Shown: positions 18,594 through 27,985, counted from the first letter of the stretch. The stretch is 64,000 nucleotides of DNA from Akkermansia massiliensis (GCF_023516715.1 NZ_JAMGSI010000001.1:1178001-1242000); one strand, 5' to 3'. Program-made: numbers and translations. Notes: a model not told the origin generated them from the sequence alone.

Positions 18594-20642
18594 TCAGCGC
18601 GCACTGCCCGCGTTGAGAACCTCCTTGTACGGGATTTTCAGGAAGTTCAGCGCTCCCTGGGATTCATACAGCACGCCCACGTGGTTTTTATCCACGGGCG
18701 CCAGGCAGGAATAACCCCAGCCGTTGCGGGCATCGTAAAGGAGCCACTTGTCCTCCGGCCAGGAGCCGGCGTCATCCGTGGAGGCCTTCAGGGTCATGTG
18801 GGAACGCCCGGAAGTGGTGTTGGGGTTGGAGAACAGGACCACCCTGCCCGCGCCCGGCACTCCGTCCACGGCAAGCAGGCTGCCCTGGCAGACGGGTTCC
18901 TTCAACTGGGGAGTGCGGTTGGTGGGGTGTTTTTCCCAGGTTTTGCCCAGGTCCTTCGTAACGCCCACCACGCGGGAGCCGCCCCAGTTGCAGCGGGCAT
19001 TGATCATGATGGAGCCGTCTTTCAATTCAATCACCTGGGCTTCCGTCGTCTGCTGGTTGACGCCCGTGCCGCAGTGCCAGGTCTTGCCCTGGTCCTTGGA
19101 ATAAACGATGGTGGACCACGGCACGCCCTTGCCGTCCCAGTACTGGGCGGCAAAGACCAGCGTGCCGTCCTTCATGCAGATGCCGTTGCCGGGGCCGTTG
19201 AACAGAATGCGCCAGTCCTTGTCCTTGGTCTGTTCCGTAATGTTGATGGGCTTGGACCAGGTAAGGCCGTCGTCATCGCTGTACGCCAGCACCAGCTGCC
19301 CGCAGGCTTCCGGGGAATTGTCCCCGGACTTGCTGCCCCAGATGGAATGCTTGTGGCTCCAGATGGCGGCCACCCAGATGCGGCCCGTCTTTTCATCCAC
19401 CAGAATGGCGGGGTCCCCCACGCCCTTGGTAGCCCCCAGGGAGGGGTCAATCTTGGAATCGTCCATGGCGATCTTGACGTCGGACCAGGTGCGGCCCCCG
19501 TCCGTGGAGCGGCTCACGCCCACGTCAATGTTGGCCGGAAGGTCGCCGGAATGGTTGTAACGGATGTCGTAAACGGCCAGGAGAGTCCCTTTCCTGGACC
19601 TGTCCAGGCCGGGAATGCGGTAGAACTTGGAGTTGAAATCCCCGTGCTTCACTACGGCCACGCCGATGCGCTGCGCCACCGGGGCGGCATTGGCCACCTT
19701 CATCAGCTTGTTCCCCGCCACAACGCTGGCCGGGCGCACCACCACCCTGCCGTCCAGGGAGGCGCCCTTCTTCATCGTCACGCATGCCCACAGGTAATTG
19801 TCGCCGGGGTCCAGCTCCAGCTTCCCCTTCACGGAAACCTGGGGCCTGGAGGAGCCGGAAAGCTTCACCGTACCCAGTACCTGGGAGGCATCCTTCGGAA
19901 ACGGGTCTTCCCCGTGCTGAATGGGCGGAGCCTCTTCTCCCCGCACCACCGTCACGGATTCAATGTCGGAAAGCTTCGTCGTGCCCGTAAAATCCAGATT
20001 GACGGCCGTCAGGAACTGAGGATTAAGACAGCCGTCCGTTTGAACCTTCAGGGAAAGAACGGGACTGCACGGGATGCGCACCATCACCGGATAGGCGGAA
20101 GAAGCCATCTCCACCTGCGGATTCACCTTCATGGGGATGCAGGGCACGATGAACAGGTCGTCCAGCTTCAACCCCTTGTTCTCCGGCGACGTCAGCTTGA
20201 ACACCAGGGAGCGCGTTCCGGCGGGAACGCCGGCCTCTATCCTGGTATTGAAGCCGCCCGTCCTGATGTCCTTGCCGTCATAAATCTTCTTTTCCCCCTT
20301 GGGCCCTACGGCCACAATGGAAAATTCAAAGGGGGCCTGTCCGGTCCAGCGCTCCGCCCAGGCGGACAGCCGTACTTCCCTGGAAGGAGTATCCTTCAAG
20401 TCCAGCTTCAGTTCGGTATCCTGCCCGCCGAACATCCGCAGGGAAGATTTCCCGGATTTTCCCCCTCCCCCGATTTCCGCCACGCCGTCCCGGCAGGACA
20501 TGGGGCCGTACTTGGTGGAAAGCGTGGTAAACTTGCCGTGTTTGGCCTGCTCAAAGCTTTCCGTACCCAAGGCAGCGGGAACAGACATGCCCAGGGCACA
20601 CAGCAGGGCAAGCCCCGTTAATGTATTCAAAGGTAAACGCAT
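18594..20642 (-). CDS. Secreted exo-alpha-sialidase (GH33-like)
   Basis: An enzyme that releases terminal sialic acid from mucin glycans. Family features are the RIP motif (KFYRIPGLDRSRKGTLLAVY), and Asp-box repeats: STDGGRTW, SDDDGLTW, SKDQGKTW and TKDLGKTW, marking blades of a six-bladed propeller in the second half (residues 320-680). The first 300 residues are beta-rich and probably form a carbohydrate-binding or sialidase N-terminal domain. ATG 20642 is used because it starts a signal peptide (MRLPLNTLTGLALLCALGMS); the ORF is open 30 codons further. The protein has 682 residues. A small exported protein gene and the fucose operon lie just upstream, consistent with mucin use. Confidence 0.93.
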   Translation of the reverse strand: MRLPLNTLTGLALLCALGMSVPAALGTESFEQAKHGKFTTLSTKYGPMSCRDGVAEIGGGGKSGKSSLRMFGGQDTELKLDLKDTPSREVRLSAWAERWTGQAPFEFSIVAVGPKGEKKIYDGKDIRTGGFNTRIEAGVPAGTRSLVFKLTSPENKGLKLDDLFIVPCIPMKVNPQVEMASSAYPVMVRIPCSPVLSLKVQTDGCLNPQFLTAVNLDFTGTTKLSDIESVTVVRGEEAPPIQHGEDPFPKDASQVLGTVKLSGSSRPQVSVKGKLELDPGDNYLWACVTMKKGASLDGRVVVRPASVVAGNKLMKVANAAPVAQRIGVAVVKHGDFNSKFYRIPGLDRSRKGTLLAVYDIRYNHSGDLPANIDVGVSRSTDGGRTWSDVKIAMDDSKIDPSLGATKGVGDPAILVDEKTGRIWVAAIWSHKHSIWGSKSGDNSPEACGQLVLAYSDDDGLTWSKPINITEQTKDKDWRILFNGPGNGICMKDGTLVFAAQYWDGKGVPWSTIVYSKDQGKTWHCGTGVNQQTTEAQVIELKDGSIMINARCNWGGSRVVGVTKDLGKTWEKHPTNRTPQLKEPVCQGSLLAVDGVPGAGRVVLFSNPNTTSGRSHMTLKASTDDAGSWPEDKWLLYDARNGWGYSCLAPVDKNHVGVLYESQGALNFLKIPYKEVLNAGSAR

Positions 20643-20786
20643 CGTATTTATGGTGTGTTTCGCAGGACAATACGCAGCGAACCGGAACAATCTTGCCCGG
20701 AGCTGCGTCATTGCCAGCCTGTTTCCTAACACACGCTTTTCCGCCGCGTCCAGCCTTGCCTGGGAGGCCTGTAGAAAGACCAGTCC

Positions 20787-21299
20787 TCAACCCTCCGTTT
20801 TTCCACTGGAAGGAGCCGCCGGCTCCATGGAAATCACGGGACGTTCTGGAAAGGAGCTGGAATCCCGGTGCATGTAGTAATGGGACCAGTGAAGGACAAC
20901 CTTGTCCCCCGGCTTCAGGGCGGCTACCTTTTTCAGGATGTCCGCCCCCTGCAGGATGGGCTTGTGCGCCGGATTAACGTCGATCATCAGCTGCTCCTGC
21001 TTTTCATCCCCGTACTTGCCGGGTTTCCGGTAATCCAGATACTTGATAATCCGGAAGGCGGCGAAATCCTTGGCGTGGTCGCACTTGTCCGGACAGAGGG
21101 AGGTAAGGAACCTGCACTTGCGGTGAATAATACCCGTAAACTCCGCCTCCGCCACATGGTCTGACAGCAGTTCTCCGGACGGCAGCGTCACGCCGCTTTT
21201 TTCATCCGTCTTTTCCGGATTGGCGACGGGGGAATCTTCCGCCTGAACGCCCCAAAAACCGGCCAGCCCAAGACAAACGGCAAGAATGCACTTCTTCAT
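20787..21299 (-). CDS. Small secreted protein of unknown function
   Basis: A 170-residue exported protein with signal peptide MKKCILAVCLGLAGFWGVQA. The mature part is charged and has CRFLTSLCPDKCDHAKDF, with three or four Cys that could bind metal or form disulfides, and a strand-rich end with VAALKPGDKVVLHWSHYYMH. ATG 21299 was chosen because the signal peptide starts there. It is divergent from the fucose operon (start 21488) and could share its promoter region. I do not recognise the family. Confidence 0.75.
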   Translation of the reverse strand: MKKCILAVCLGLAGFWGVQAEDSPVANPEKTDEKSGVTLPSGELLSDHVAEAEFTGIIHRKCRFLTSLCPDKCDHAKDFAAFRIIKYLDYRKPGKYGDEKQEQLMIDVNPAHKPILQGADILKKVAALKPGDKVVLHWSHYYMHRDSSSFPERPVISMEPAAPSSGKTEG

Positions 21300-21405
21300 C
21301 AGCCCATCCTTAGCCGCCTCGGAAACAGGAGTCAAGAAGAAGCCGGGTCTCCCGTGAACGCTGACAGGATATCCCAACCCAAACATACCGCTTTGTTTTA
21401 TTTGT

Positions 21406-21415
21406 CAACATGTTG
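21406..21415. promoter_or_regulatory. Palindrome upstream of the fucose operon
   Basis: CAACATGTTG, a perfect 10-base palindrome inside TTGTCAACATGTTGGATGA, lies 73 bases before the fucP-like start, between two divergent genes. It could be an operator. No regulator gene is adjacent, so this is a weak call. Confidence 0.25.
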
Positions 21416-21487
21416 GATGATTTCTGGACTCTTTTCCGTTTCCAGATTGACGCACCGCCGTCCTTGTGAGAGATTGACAAAAGCAAT

Positions 21488-23419
21488 ATGGACAAAAACC
21501 GTACCTCTACCGTGCCGATCGTTCCCAAACAGTACCGGCTGCCGTTCTTCATGCTGGTCTCCTGTTTTGCGCTGTGGGGGCTGCTGAACAACATGACGGA
21601 CAACCTGGTCCCGGCATTCAGCAAGATCTTCATGATTAACGCTTCGGAATCCGCAGGGGTGCAAATCTCCTTTTACGGGGCGTATGCGGTGCTTGCCATC
21701 TTCGCCTCCATCCTGCTGGAGGAATTCTCCTACAAGGCTGGGGTGCTCATCGGGCTGGGGTTCTACATGATCGGCGCGCTGTGCTACATACCCGCCGCCA
21801 TCGGGCAAAGTTTTGACATTTACCTGGTAGCCATCTTCGTGCTGGCGGGCGGCCTCTCCATCCTGGAAACCACCTGCAACCCGTTCGTCCTCTCCATGGG
21901 GTCCCAGGAGACGAGCGTACGCCGCCTGAACTTCGCCCAGGCCTTCAACCCAATCGGCTCCCTGACGGGCATCTTCCTGGCCAAATACTTCATCCTGGCG
22001 CATTTGAATGATGCGGACATGGACACCCGCAAGGCCATGGACCCGGAACAACTGAACGCCATCGTCAGCGACGAGCTCTTCTGGGTGTGCGTTCCCTATG
22101 TGGGCCTGGTCGCCATCGCCGCCGTCATCTGGTTCTTCTTCTGCCGCTACAAGTCCGACGATGAAAGCGTGCCCACCCGGGAAAACACGCAGCCCCTTTC
22201 CTCCAAGCTCGGCCGCCTGGGCCTGTGCGTCGCCTTCATCCTCATTCCCTTCCTGTTCCAGTACTACTCCACCTTTGAATTCAGCATGGTGCAGCAGATC
22301 CTGATCATGATGATCGGGCCCATCGCCTTCCTGCTCATCATGCCGGACTACCGCTGCCAGCTCATGAAGCTGGTGAAGCTGCCGCGCTACTTCTGCGGCG
22401 TGGTGGCCCAGTTCTTCTACGTGGGCGTGCAGATCGCCGTCTGGACGTGGACCATCAAGTACATCATGTCCGTCTTCCCCGGCATGCAGGAAGCGGCGGC
22501 CTCCAACTACTACATCTTCTCCATCGTTCTGTTCATCGCCTGCCGCGCCATCACCACGGCGCTGATGAAAAAATTCAACCCGGCCAACATGATGTCCCTC
22601 TTTGCCATCGCGGGCATCCTCTGCTGCCTGGGCACCATGTACCTGCCCAAGGAAATCTCCGTCTGGACGCTGGTGGGCATCTCCGGCTGCATGTCCCTGA
22701 TGTTCCCCACCATTTACGGCATCGCCCTGCGCGGCCTGGGTTCCGAAGTGAAACTGGGCGCCGCGGGCCTCATCATGGCCATTCTGGGGGGCGCGGTCAT
22801 CACCCCGTACATGGGCTCCTTCATTGACAACACCACGGTGAAAAACCAGGTGGCCTACTTTGAATCCATTGACCGCCCCCTGATCGCGCAGGCGGAAGCA
22901 GCGGACTCCCGCAAATCCGTCTCCGGCGCCATGCTGGCCCTCTACAAGATGTCGGAAGCCAATCCCGCCGGGGGGGAAGAACAGGCCAAAGCCGCCGCCA
23001 AGTTCCAGAAAAACCTGGATACCTTCCTTTCCCTCCATACCCTGGACGGGGAAGCCTTTGACCAGGCGGCCAAATCCCTGCCCGGCTGTTCCGGCCTCAA
23101 GCCGGAAGAACTGGTGGTCTTCAAGGCCAACCTGGACCGCCTGCCCGCCCCCGCCGGGAGAGAACAGCAAATTCAGCAATTCTCCCTGATTCCGGCGCTC
23201 ACCACGCTCTCCGGGAACCAGGCCGAGGTACTTGGCAACCTGATTTCCGACCCCCTGGACATGAAGCAATTCCAGACAGCCCAGGAAAACTTTGTGGAAA
23301 AAGCGGTGCGGTCATCCTTCTTTATTCCCATCATCTGCTTTGCCGTGGTACTAATCTACGGCTTCTTCTTCCGCAACACCCATTTGAAAAAGGAAGAGGA
23401 CGCGCCTGCCCAGGCCTGA
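21488..23419 (+). CDS. fucP: FucP-like MFS sugar:H+ symporter with a large insertion
   Basis: A 643-residue major facilitator protein, probably the L-fucose permease of the operon. The N-terminus YRLPFFMLVSCFALWGLLNN and the motif YGAYAVLAIFASILLEEFSYKAG (in part) are typical of FucP. Known members have about 430 residues. Here a soluble segment of about 160 residues (roughly 455-620) sits between TM11 (ILGGAVITPYMGSFIDN) and TM12 (SFFIPIICFAVVLIYGFFF). With the normal topology it would be periplasmic. No Shine-Dalgarno is evident before ATG 21488. The fucI start is 28 bases downstream. Confidence 0.85.
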   Translation: MDKNRTSTVPIVPKQYRLPFFMLVSCFALWGLLNNMTDNLVPAFSKIFMINASESAGVQISFYGAYAVLAIFASILLEEFSYKAGVLIGLGFYMIGALCYIPAAIGQSFDIYLVAIFVLAGGLSILETTCNPFVLSMGSQETSVRRLNFAQAFNPIGSLTGIFLAKYFILAHLNDADMDTRKAMDPEQLNAIVSDELFWVCVPYVGLVAIAAVIWFFFCRYKSDDESVPTRENTQPLSSKLGRLGLCVAFILIPFLFQYYSTFEFSMVQQILIMMIGPIAFLLIMPDYRCQLMKLVKLPRYFCGVVAQFFYVGVQIAVWTWTIKYIMSVFPGMQEAAASNYYIFSIVLFIACRAITTALMKKFNPANMMSLFAIAGILCCLGTMYLPKEISVWTLVGISGCMSLMFPTIYGIALRGLGSEVKLGAAGLIMAILGGAVITPYMGSFIDNTTVKNQVAYFESIDRPLIAQAEAADSRKSVSGAMLALYKMSEANPAGGEEQAKAAAKFQKNLDTFLSLHTLDGEAFDQAAKSLPGCSGLKPEELVVFKANLDRLPAPAGREQQIQQFSLIPALTTLSGNQAEVLGNLISDPLDMKQFQTAQENFVEKAVRSSFFIPIICFAVVLIYGFFFRNTHLKKEEDAPAQA

Positions 23420-23446
23420 ACCAGCTTCACATCACCTACGCAAGAT

Positions 23447-25225
23447 ATGAAAACAGCATTACCAACCATCGGTATCCGCCCCACGATTGACGGGCGCCGC
23501 CTCGGCGTCCGGGAATCCCTGGAAGATCAAACCATGAACATGGCCAAGGCGGCCGCGGCTCTCATTGAGGCCAACATCCGCCACGCCTCCGGCGAACCCG
23601 TCAAGTGCGTGATCGCAGACACCTGCATTGGCGGTCCGGCGGAAGCCGCCGCCTGCGCGGACAAATTCAAGGCCAACAACGTCGGCGTCTCCCTGGCCGT
23701 CACGCCCTGCTGGTGCTACGGCAGCGAGACCTTTGACATGGACCCGTTCACGCCCAAGGCCATCTGGGGCTTCAACGGCACGGAACGCCCCGGCGCCGTG
23801 TACCTGGCCGCCGCCCTGGCCGGACTGAACCAGAAGGGCTTCCCCGCCTTCTCCATTTACGGAAAAGACGTCCAGGACGCCGGGGATACCTCCATTCCGG
23901 AAGACGTGGCTGAAAAAATCCTGCGCTTCTGCCGCGCCGGCCTGGCCGTAGCCACCCTCCGCGGCAAGGGCTACCTCTCCATCGGCGGCTGCTCCATGGG
24001 CATCGCCGGCTCCATCGTGGACCAGTCCTTCTGGGAAAACTACCTGGGCATCCGCGTACAGGCCGTGGACATGACGGAAGTGCGCCGCCGCATGGACCAG
24101 AAGATTTACGACGAAGCGGAATTCGACCTCGCCATGCAATGGGCGGACGCCGTCTTCAAATTCGCCGAAGACAAGAACCGCCCGGACCTGAAGCTGGACG
24201 AAGCCGGACGCCGCAGGACCTTCAAGGAAAGCGTGCTGATGGCCATGATCTTCCGGGACATGATGCAGGGCAACCCCAAGCTCAAGAAAATTGACCGCGA
24301 AGAGGAATCCCTGGGCTACCAGGCCATTGCCGGCGGCTTCCAGGGCCAGCGCCACTGGACGGACTTCTACCCGAACGGAGACATTGCGGAAACCCTGCTC
24401 AACTCCACCTTTGACTGGAACGGCCCGCGCGCGCCGATGCCCTTCGCCACGGAAAACGACTCCCTGAACGGAGCCTGCCTCCTCTTCGGCTACCTGCTCA
24501 CCGGACAGGCCAACGTCTTTGCGGACGTGCGCACCTACTGGAGCCCGGAAGCCGTGAAGCGCGTCACGGGCTACAAGCTGGAAGGCCATGCCAAGGACGG
24601 CATCATCCACCTCATCAACTCCGGCTCCGCGGCCCTGGACGGCTGCATGGCCTGCACGGACAAGGACGGCAAGCCCGTCATGAAAAAGCACTGGGACGTT
24701 ACCCCGGACGACGCGAAAACCATGATGGAACAAGCCGTCTGGTGCCCGGCCAACCGGGAATACTTCCGCGGCGGCGGCTACTCCGTCCACTACGTCACCA
24801 AGGGCGGCGCGCCCGTCACCATGATGCGCCTGAACATCGTCAAGGGCCTCGGCCCCGTCCTCATCGTGGCGGAAGGCTGGTCCGTGGACCTGCCCGCCAA
24901 GGTGCACAAGACCCTGGACGAACGCACCGATCCGGGCTGGCCGACCACCTGGTTCGCCCCGCGCCTGACCGGCAAGGGAGCCTTCACGGACGTCTACAGC
25001 GTCATGGCCAACATGGGCGCCAACCACGGAGCCTTCACCTACGGCCACATCGGCGCAGACATCCTGACGCTCGCTTCCATGCTGCGCATCCCCGTATACG
25101 CCCACAACATCCCGGACGACCAAATCTACCGTCCCTCCGCCTGGGGCCTCCATGGCACCGCGGACCCGGAAGGCGCCGACTTCCGCGCCTGCGCCAACTA
25201 CGGCCCGCTGTACGGCAAATATTAA
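23447..25225 (+). CDS. fucI: L-fucose isomerase
   Basis: Cytoplasmic aldose-ketose isomerase converting L-fucose to L-fuculose. The 592-residue length and long matches to the E. coli enzyme are clear: [20 protein letters not shown], then [49 protein letters not shown] and [19 protein letters not shown]. Manganese-binding Glu and Asp residues lie in the central EESLGY and ENDSLNG regions. It is the second gene of the fucose operon. Confidence 0.97.
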   Translation: MKTALPTIGIRPTIDGRRLGVRESLEDQTMNMAKAAAALIEANIRHASGEPVKCVIADTCIGGPAEAAACADKFKANNVGVSLAVTPCWCYGSETFDMDPFTPKAIWGFNGTERPGAVYLAAALAGLNQKGFPAFSIYGKDVQDAGDTSIPEDVAEKILRFCRAGLAVATLRGKGYLSIGGCSMGIAGSIVDQSFWENYLGIRVQAVDMTEVRRRMDQKIYDEAEFDLAMQWADAVFKFAEDKNRPDLKLDEAGRRRTFKESVLMAMIFRDMMQGNPKLKKIDREEESLGYQAIAGGFQGQRHWTDFYPNGDIAETLLNSTFDWNGPRAPMPFATENDSLNGACLLFGYLLTGQANVFADVRTYWSPEAVKRVTGYKLEGHAKDGIIHLINSGSAALDGCMACTDKDGKPVMKKHWDVTPDDAKTMMEQAVWCPANREYFRGGGYSVHYVTKGGAPVTMMRLNIVKGLGPVLIVAEGWSVDLPAKVHKTLDERTDPGWPTTWFAPRLTGKGAFTDVYSVMANMGANHGAFTYGHIGADILTLASMLRIPVYAHNIPDDQIYRPSAWGLHGTADPEGADFRACANYGPLYGKY

Positions 25226-25238
25226 CGACTGACCTTTT

Positions 25239-25268
25239 CATCAGGGGAAGACATTCTTCCCCTGATGA
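25239..25268 (+). terminator. Strong hairpin after fucI (attenuator or processing site)
   Basis: TCATCAGGGGAAG and CTTCCCCTGATGA pair over 13 bases with a 4-5 base loop. There is no T-run after it on the plus strand, so it may reduce rather than stop read-through into the rest of the operon, or protect the upstream mRNA end. Confidence 0.5.
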
Positions 25269-25285
25269 CGTTCAGCGTTAATATC

Positions 25286-25318
25286 AAAGACTAAATACGA
25301 ATGATTAAAGACTAAAAG
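25286..25318. repeat. Left 33-bp inverted repeat of the S23 islet
   Basis: This AT-rich sequence (begins AAAGACTAAATACGAATG) matches the reverse complement of 25685-25717 at about 24 of 33 positions with no gaps. It contains two internal GACTAAA repeats and ends immediately at the ATG of the S23 gene. Confidence 0.65.
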
Positions 25319-25675
25319 ATGAACGAAAGTGCCGCTCATGAAAAAAGTTTTGCCTTTTCCATTCGTATCGTTTCCTTATGCCGCCATCTTCGCAAGCAAC
25401 GGTGCGAGCAGGCACTGATCCAGCAAATTCTGCGCTCCGGAACAAGCATAGGAGCCAACCTCGCAGAAGCTTCCTATGCCGTAAGCAAAAAAGACTTCTT
25501 CTCCAAAGTACACATTTCACTAAAAGAATGTTCGGAGACTTGGTATTGGCTCCGCCTTCTGCATGCAACTTCCTGCCTGACGGACCAGCAATTTGAAAGC
25601 TTGAAACAGGATTGCCTGGAATTAATGCGGCTATTGACCGCTACGACAAAAACGCTTGCCGGGCAAAATCTCTGA
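25319..25675 (+). CDS. Four-helix-bundle protein (S23 / 23S rRNA intervening-sequence protein family)
   Basis: A 118-residue protein with the family pattern: helix 1 FAFSIRIVSLCRHLRKQRCE, then the signature SGTSIGANLAEASYAVSKKD, then KVHISLKECSETWYWLRLL and a last helix. These proteins form pentamers and were first found in intervening sequences of 23S rRNA genes, where the ends of the insert pair to form a stem. They are often found as solitary cassettes. This one lies inside the fucose operon between fucI and fucK, flanked by 33-bp inverted repeats that would likewise form a stem in the mRNA. It has no obvious role in fucose metabolism. Confidence 0.9.
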   Translation: MNESAAHEKSFAFSIRIVSLCRHLRKQRCEQALIQQILRSGTSIGANLAEASYAVSKKDFFSKVHISLKECSETWYWLRLLHATSCLTDQQFESLKQDCLELMRLLTATTKTLAGQNL

Positions 25676-25684
25676 ACAGTTTCC

Positions 25685-25717
25685 CTTTAGTATCTAATCT
25701 TCAATATTTAGTATTTC
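25685..25717. repeat. Right 33-bp inverted repeat of the S23 islet
   Basis: Mirror partner of 25286-25318 (contains TTTAGTATCTAATCTTC and a second TTTAGTAT). It ends three bases before the fucK ATG, so the islet has replaced the region in which a ribosome binding site would be expected. Confidence 0.65.
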
Positions 25718-25720
25718 TCT

Positions 25721-27145
25721 ATGTACTCCCTCTGCTTGGACTGCGGCGCGACGAACGTGCGCGCGATGGTTGTGGATGAACAAGGCGTCATCGCGGGGAA
25801 GGCCTCGCAGCCGAACGCCACGCTGCCCGGTAAGGAAAACCCGGAATTCCACGTCTGGGACGCGGACCGGATTTTCAAGCAGCTCTCCGAATGCGCCGTG
25901 AAGGCCCTTGAGGGCCTGGATGTGGAACAGGTGCGGGCGGTAACCGTCACCACCTTCGGCGTGGACGGCGCGCTGGTGGACGCCTCCGGCAGCCAGCTTT
26001 ACCCCGTCATATCCTGGAAGTGTCCCCGCACGGCGGAGGTCATGAAAAACATCGGCAAGTACATCTCCCAGGAAGAGCTTGACCGCATCTCCGGCGTGGG
26101 CGCCTTTGCCTTCAACACCATTTACAAGCTCGTCTGGATTAAGGAAAACCGCCCGGAGCTGCTGGAAAAGGCCCATGCGTGGCTCTTCATCTCCAACCTC
26201 CTGGCGTACAAGCTCACCGGCGTCATGGCGACGGACCGGACCATGGCCGGGACCTCCCAGCTCACGGACCTGGAAACGGGAGACTTTTCCGAGCTTATCC
26301 TGAACCGCCTAGGCCTGCGCCGCGGCCTCTTCCCCCCCACGGTGGACGCGGGGGAGACCATCGGCGTTCTTACTCCGGAAGCGGCGGCGGCCATGGGCAT
26401 TCCCGCCCTGGAGGGCGTTCCTGTTATCTCCGCGGGGCACGACACCCAGTTCGCCATCTTCGGTTCCGGCGCGGACAGGGACCAGCCGGTCCTGTCCTCC
26501 GGCACCTGGGAAATCCTGATGGCGCGCTCCGCACAGGCCCGGCTGACCCGGGAGGATTATGAGGACGGAGCCACGGCGGAGTTCGACGCGGAACCGGGCC
26601 TTCTGAACCCCGGCCTGCAATGGCTCGGTTCCGGCATCATTGAATGGGTGAAAGCCGCCTGCTTCCGCGGTGAATCCTACGATACCATGGATGCGGAAGC
26701 GGCCGCCATCCCCCCCGGCTGCGACGGCGTAACGATGGTTCCGGACTTCCTGGCTTCAGGGGACCGGAAAGGCTCCATCGGCGGCCTGGTGCTGGGCCGG
26801 ACGCGCGGCCACATTTACCGCGCCGCCATGGAGGCGCTTACCTGGCGGCTGAAATCCCGCCTGCGCCGCCTGGAATCCGTGGGCGGGTTCAAAAGCGAAT
26901 TCCTCATCCTGGTGGGCGGAGGAGCCAGAAACAGCGTCTGGACCCAGATGCGGGCGGACATCCTCCGGATCCCCGTGAAGGTCTCTGAAGTATCTGAAAG
27001 TACCGTGCTGGGCGCATCCATGTTTGCCTTTGCGGGCGCCGGGGTGTACTCTACGCCAGAGCAGGCCAGGGACGCCTTCGGCATCACTTACCGGACGTAT
27101 ATGCCGGGTCCCCAGGAAGCCGCCTACGAAAAGCTCAACCACTAA
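25721..27145 (+). CDS. fucK: L-fuculokinase (FGGY family)
   Basis: Phosphorylates L-fuculose at C1 with ATP. The 474-residue protein matches FucK along its length: LDCGATNVRAMVVDEQG, TTFGVDGALVDASGSQLYPV, ISWKCPRTAEVM, HAWLFISNLLAYKLTG, VISAGHDTQFAIFGSGAD and LSSGTWEILM. The ATP-binding half has LVGGGARNSVWTQMRADIL. It starts at ATG 25721, directly behind the right repeat of the S23 islet, with no evident Shine-Dalgarno. The aldolase gene begins 14 bases after its stop codon. Confidence 0.95.
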   Translation: MYSLCLDCGATNVRAMVVDEQGVIAGKASQPNATLPGKENPEFHVWDADRIFKQLSECAVKALEGLDVEQVRAVTVTTFGVDGALVDASGSQLYPVISWKCPRTAEVMKNIGKYISQEELDRISGVGAFAFNTIYKLVWIKENRPELLEKAHAWLFISNLLAYKLTGVMATDRTMAGTSQLTDLETGDFSELILNRLGLRRGLFPPTVDAGETIGVLTPEAAAAMGIPALEGVPVISAGHDTQFAIFGSGADRDQPVLSSGTWEILMARSAQARLTREDYEDGATAEFDAEPGLLNPGLQWLGSGIIEWVKAACFRGESYDTMDAEAAAIPPGCDGVTMVPDFLASGDRKGSIGGLVLGRTRGHIYRAAMEALTWRLKSRLRRLESVGGFKSEFLILVGGGARNSVWTQMRADILRIPVKVSEVSESTVLGASMFAFAGAGVYSTPEQARDAFGITYRTYMPGPQEAAYEKLNH

Positions 27146-27158
27146 CACGCAACTAAAT

Positions 27159-27974
27159 ATGTCAGAAGACTGGTCAATCTCCCCTCCCCTCCCGGACAAG
27201 GTGTTCCCGTGGGAAAAATACAACCCCGTCACGCGGGAGGAAGTGAACGAATTCTTCCATTCCCCTGAAATCCTGGTTATCAAGGAACGCATGTGCGACA
27301 TAGGCCGCCGCCTGTGGAACCGCGAATATGTGGACGGCAACGGGGGCAACATCTCCGTGCGCGTGACGCAGAACCTGCTGCTCTGCTCCCCCACCCTGTG
27401 CTCCAAGGGCTTCATGACCGTGGAAGACATCTGCCTGGTGGACATGGACGCGCGCCAGAAGGCGGGCATACGCCCCTCCACCAGTGAGGTGAAAACGCAC
27501 ATCGCCATGATGAAATCCGTGGGCGTCAACTCCTGCATCCACGCCCATCCCCCGCACTGCAACGCCTTCCTGTTCGCCGGGCAGGTTCCCCCCTCCGGCA
27601 TCAATCCGGAAGCGGATATCTTCCTGGGCCACATCCCGCTGGCCCCCTACGGCACGCCCGGCTCTCTGGAGACGGCACAAGCTGTGGCGGAAGCGGCCAA
27701 ACAATCCACCGTGGTCTTCATGGAAAACCACGGCGTGATCACCGGAGCCCGCGACGTGGAAGAAGCGGAATGGTTCATGGAAAACGCGGACGCCTACTGC
27801 CGCATGGTGCTGATGGCCGGGCTGCACAAGGCCCCCCTGAACCAGGTAGGACCGGAAGGCGTGGCGGACTTCCTCGCCATCCGCAAATCCATCGGCTACG
27901 CCGTGCCGGACAACCAGCCCCTGTACAACACGGAAACCTACGCCGGGTACAAGCTGGGCAAATCCGGCAGATAA
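27159..27974 (+). CDS. fucA: Class II aldolase, probable L-fuculose-1-phosphate aldolase
   Basis: Zinc enzyme that splits fuculose-1-phosphate into DHAP and L-lactaldehyde, completing the pathway. Zinc ligands are visible in CIHAHPPHCNAFL and FMENHGVITGARDVEEAEW; the phosphate region is DGNGGNISVRV, followed by CSKGFMTVEDI. At 271 residues it is longer than E. coli FucA (about 215) with an N-terminal extension (PPLPDKVFPWEKYNPV). The open frame reaches 27024 inside fucK, but ATG 27159 follows the fucK stop by 14 bases and is preferred. Substrate assignment rests on the operon. Confidence 0.88.
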   Translation: MSEDWSISPPLPDKVFPWEKYNPVTREEVNEFFHSPEILVIKERMCDIGRRLWNREYVDGNGGNISVRVTQNLLLCSPTLCSKGFMTVEDICLVDMDARQKAGIRPSTSEVKTHIAMMKSVGVNSCIHAHPPHCNAFLFAGQVPPSGINPEADIFLGHIPLAPYGTPGSLETAQAVAEAAKQSTVVFMENHGVITGARDVEEAEWFMENADAYCRMVLMAGLHKAPLNQVGPEGVADFLAIRKSIGYAVPDNQPLYNTETYAGYKLGKSGR

Positions 27975-27985
27975 CCCCTCTCTCC

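Noticed and set aside
18411-20621. 736-codon ORF on the plus strand opposite the sialidase gene
   Set aside because: Antisense to a clear sialidase and starts within a repeat; no recognisable domain.
21398-23269. 623-codon ORF on the minus strand opposite the FucP-like gene
   Set aside because: Gly/His/Gln/Asp-rich low-complexity shadow of the transporter frame, with no ribosome binding site or domain.
23459-25153. 564-codon ORF on the minus strand opposite fucI
   Set aside because: Shadow of the fucI frame; the plus-strand product is unambiguous.
25239-25268. Hairpin after fucI as an ordinary operon terminator
   Set aside because: There is no T-run on the plus strand and fucK and fucA continue in the same direction; kept as attenuator or stabiliser.
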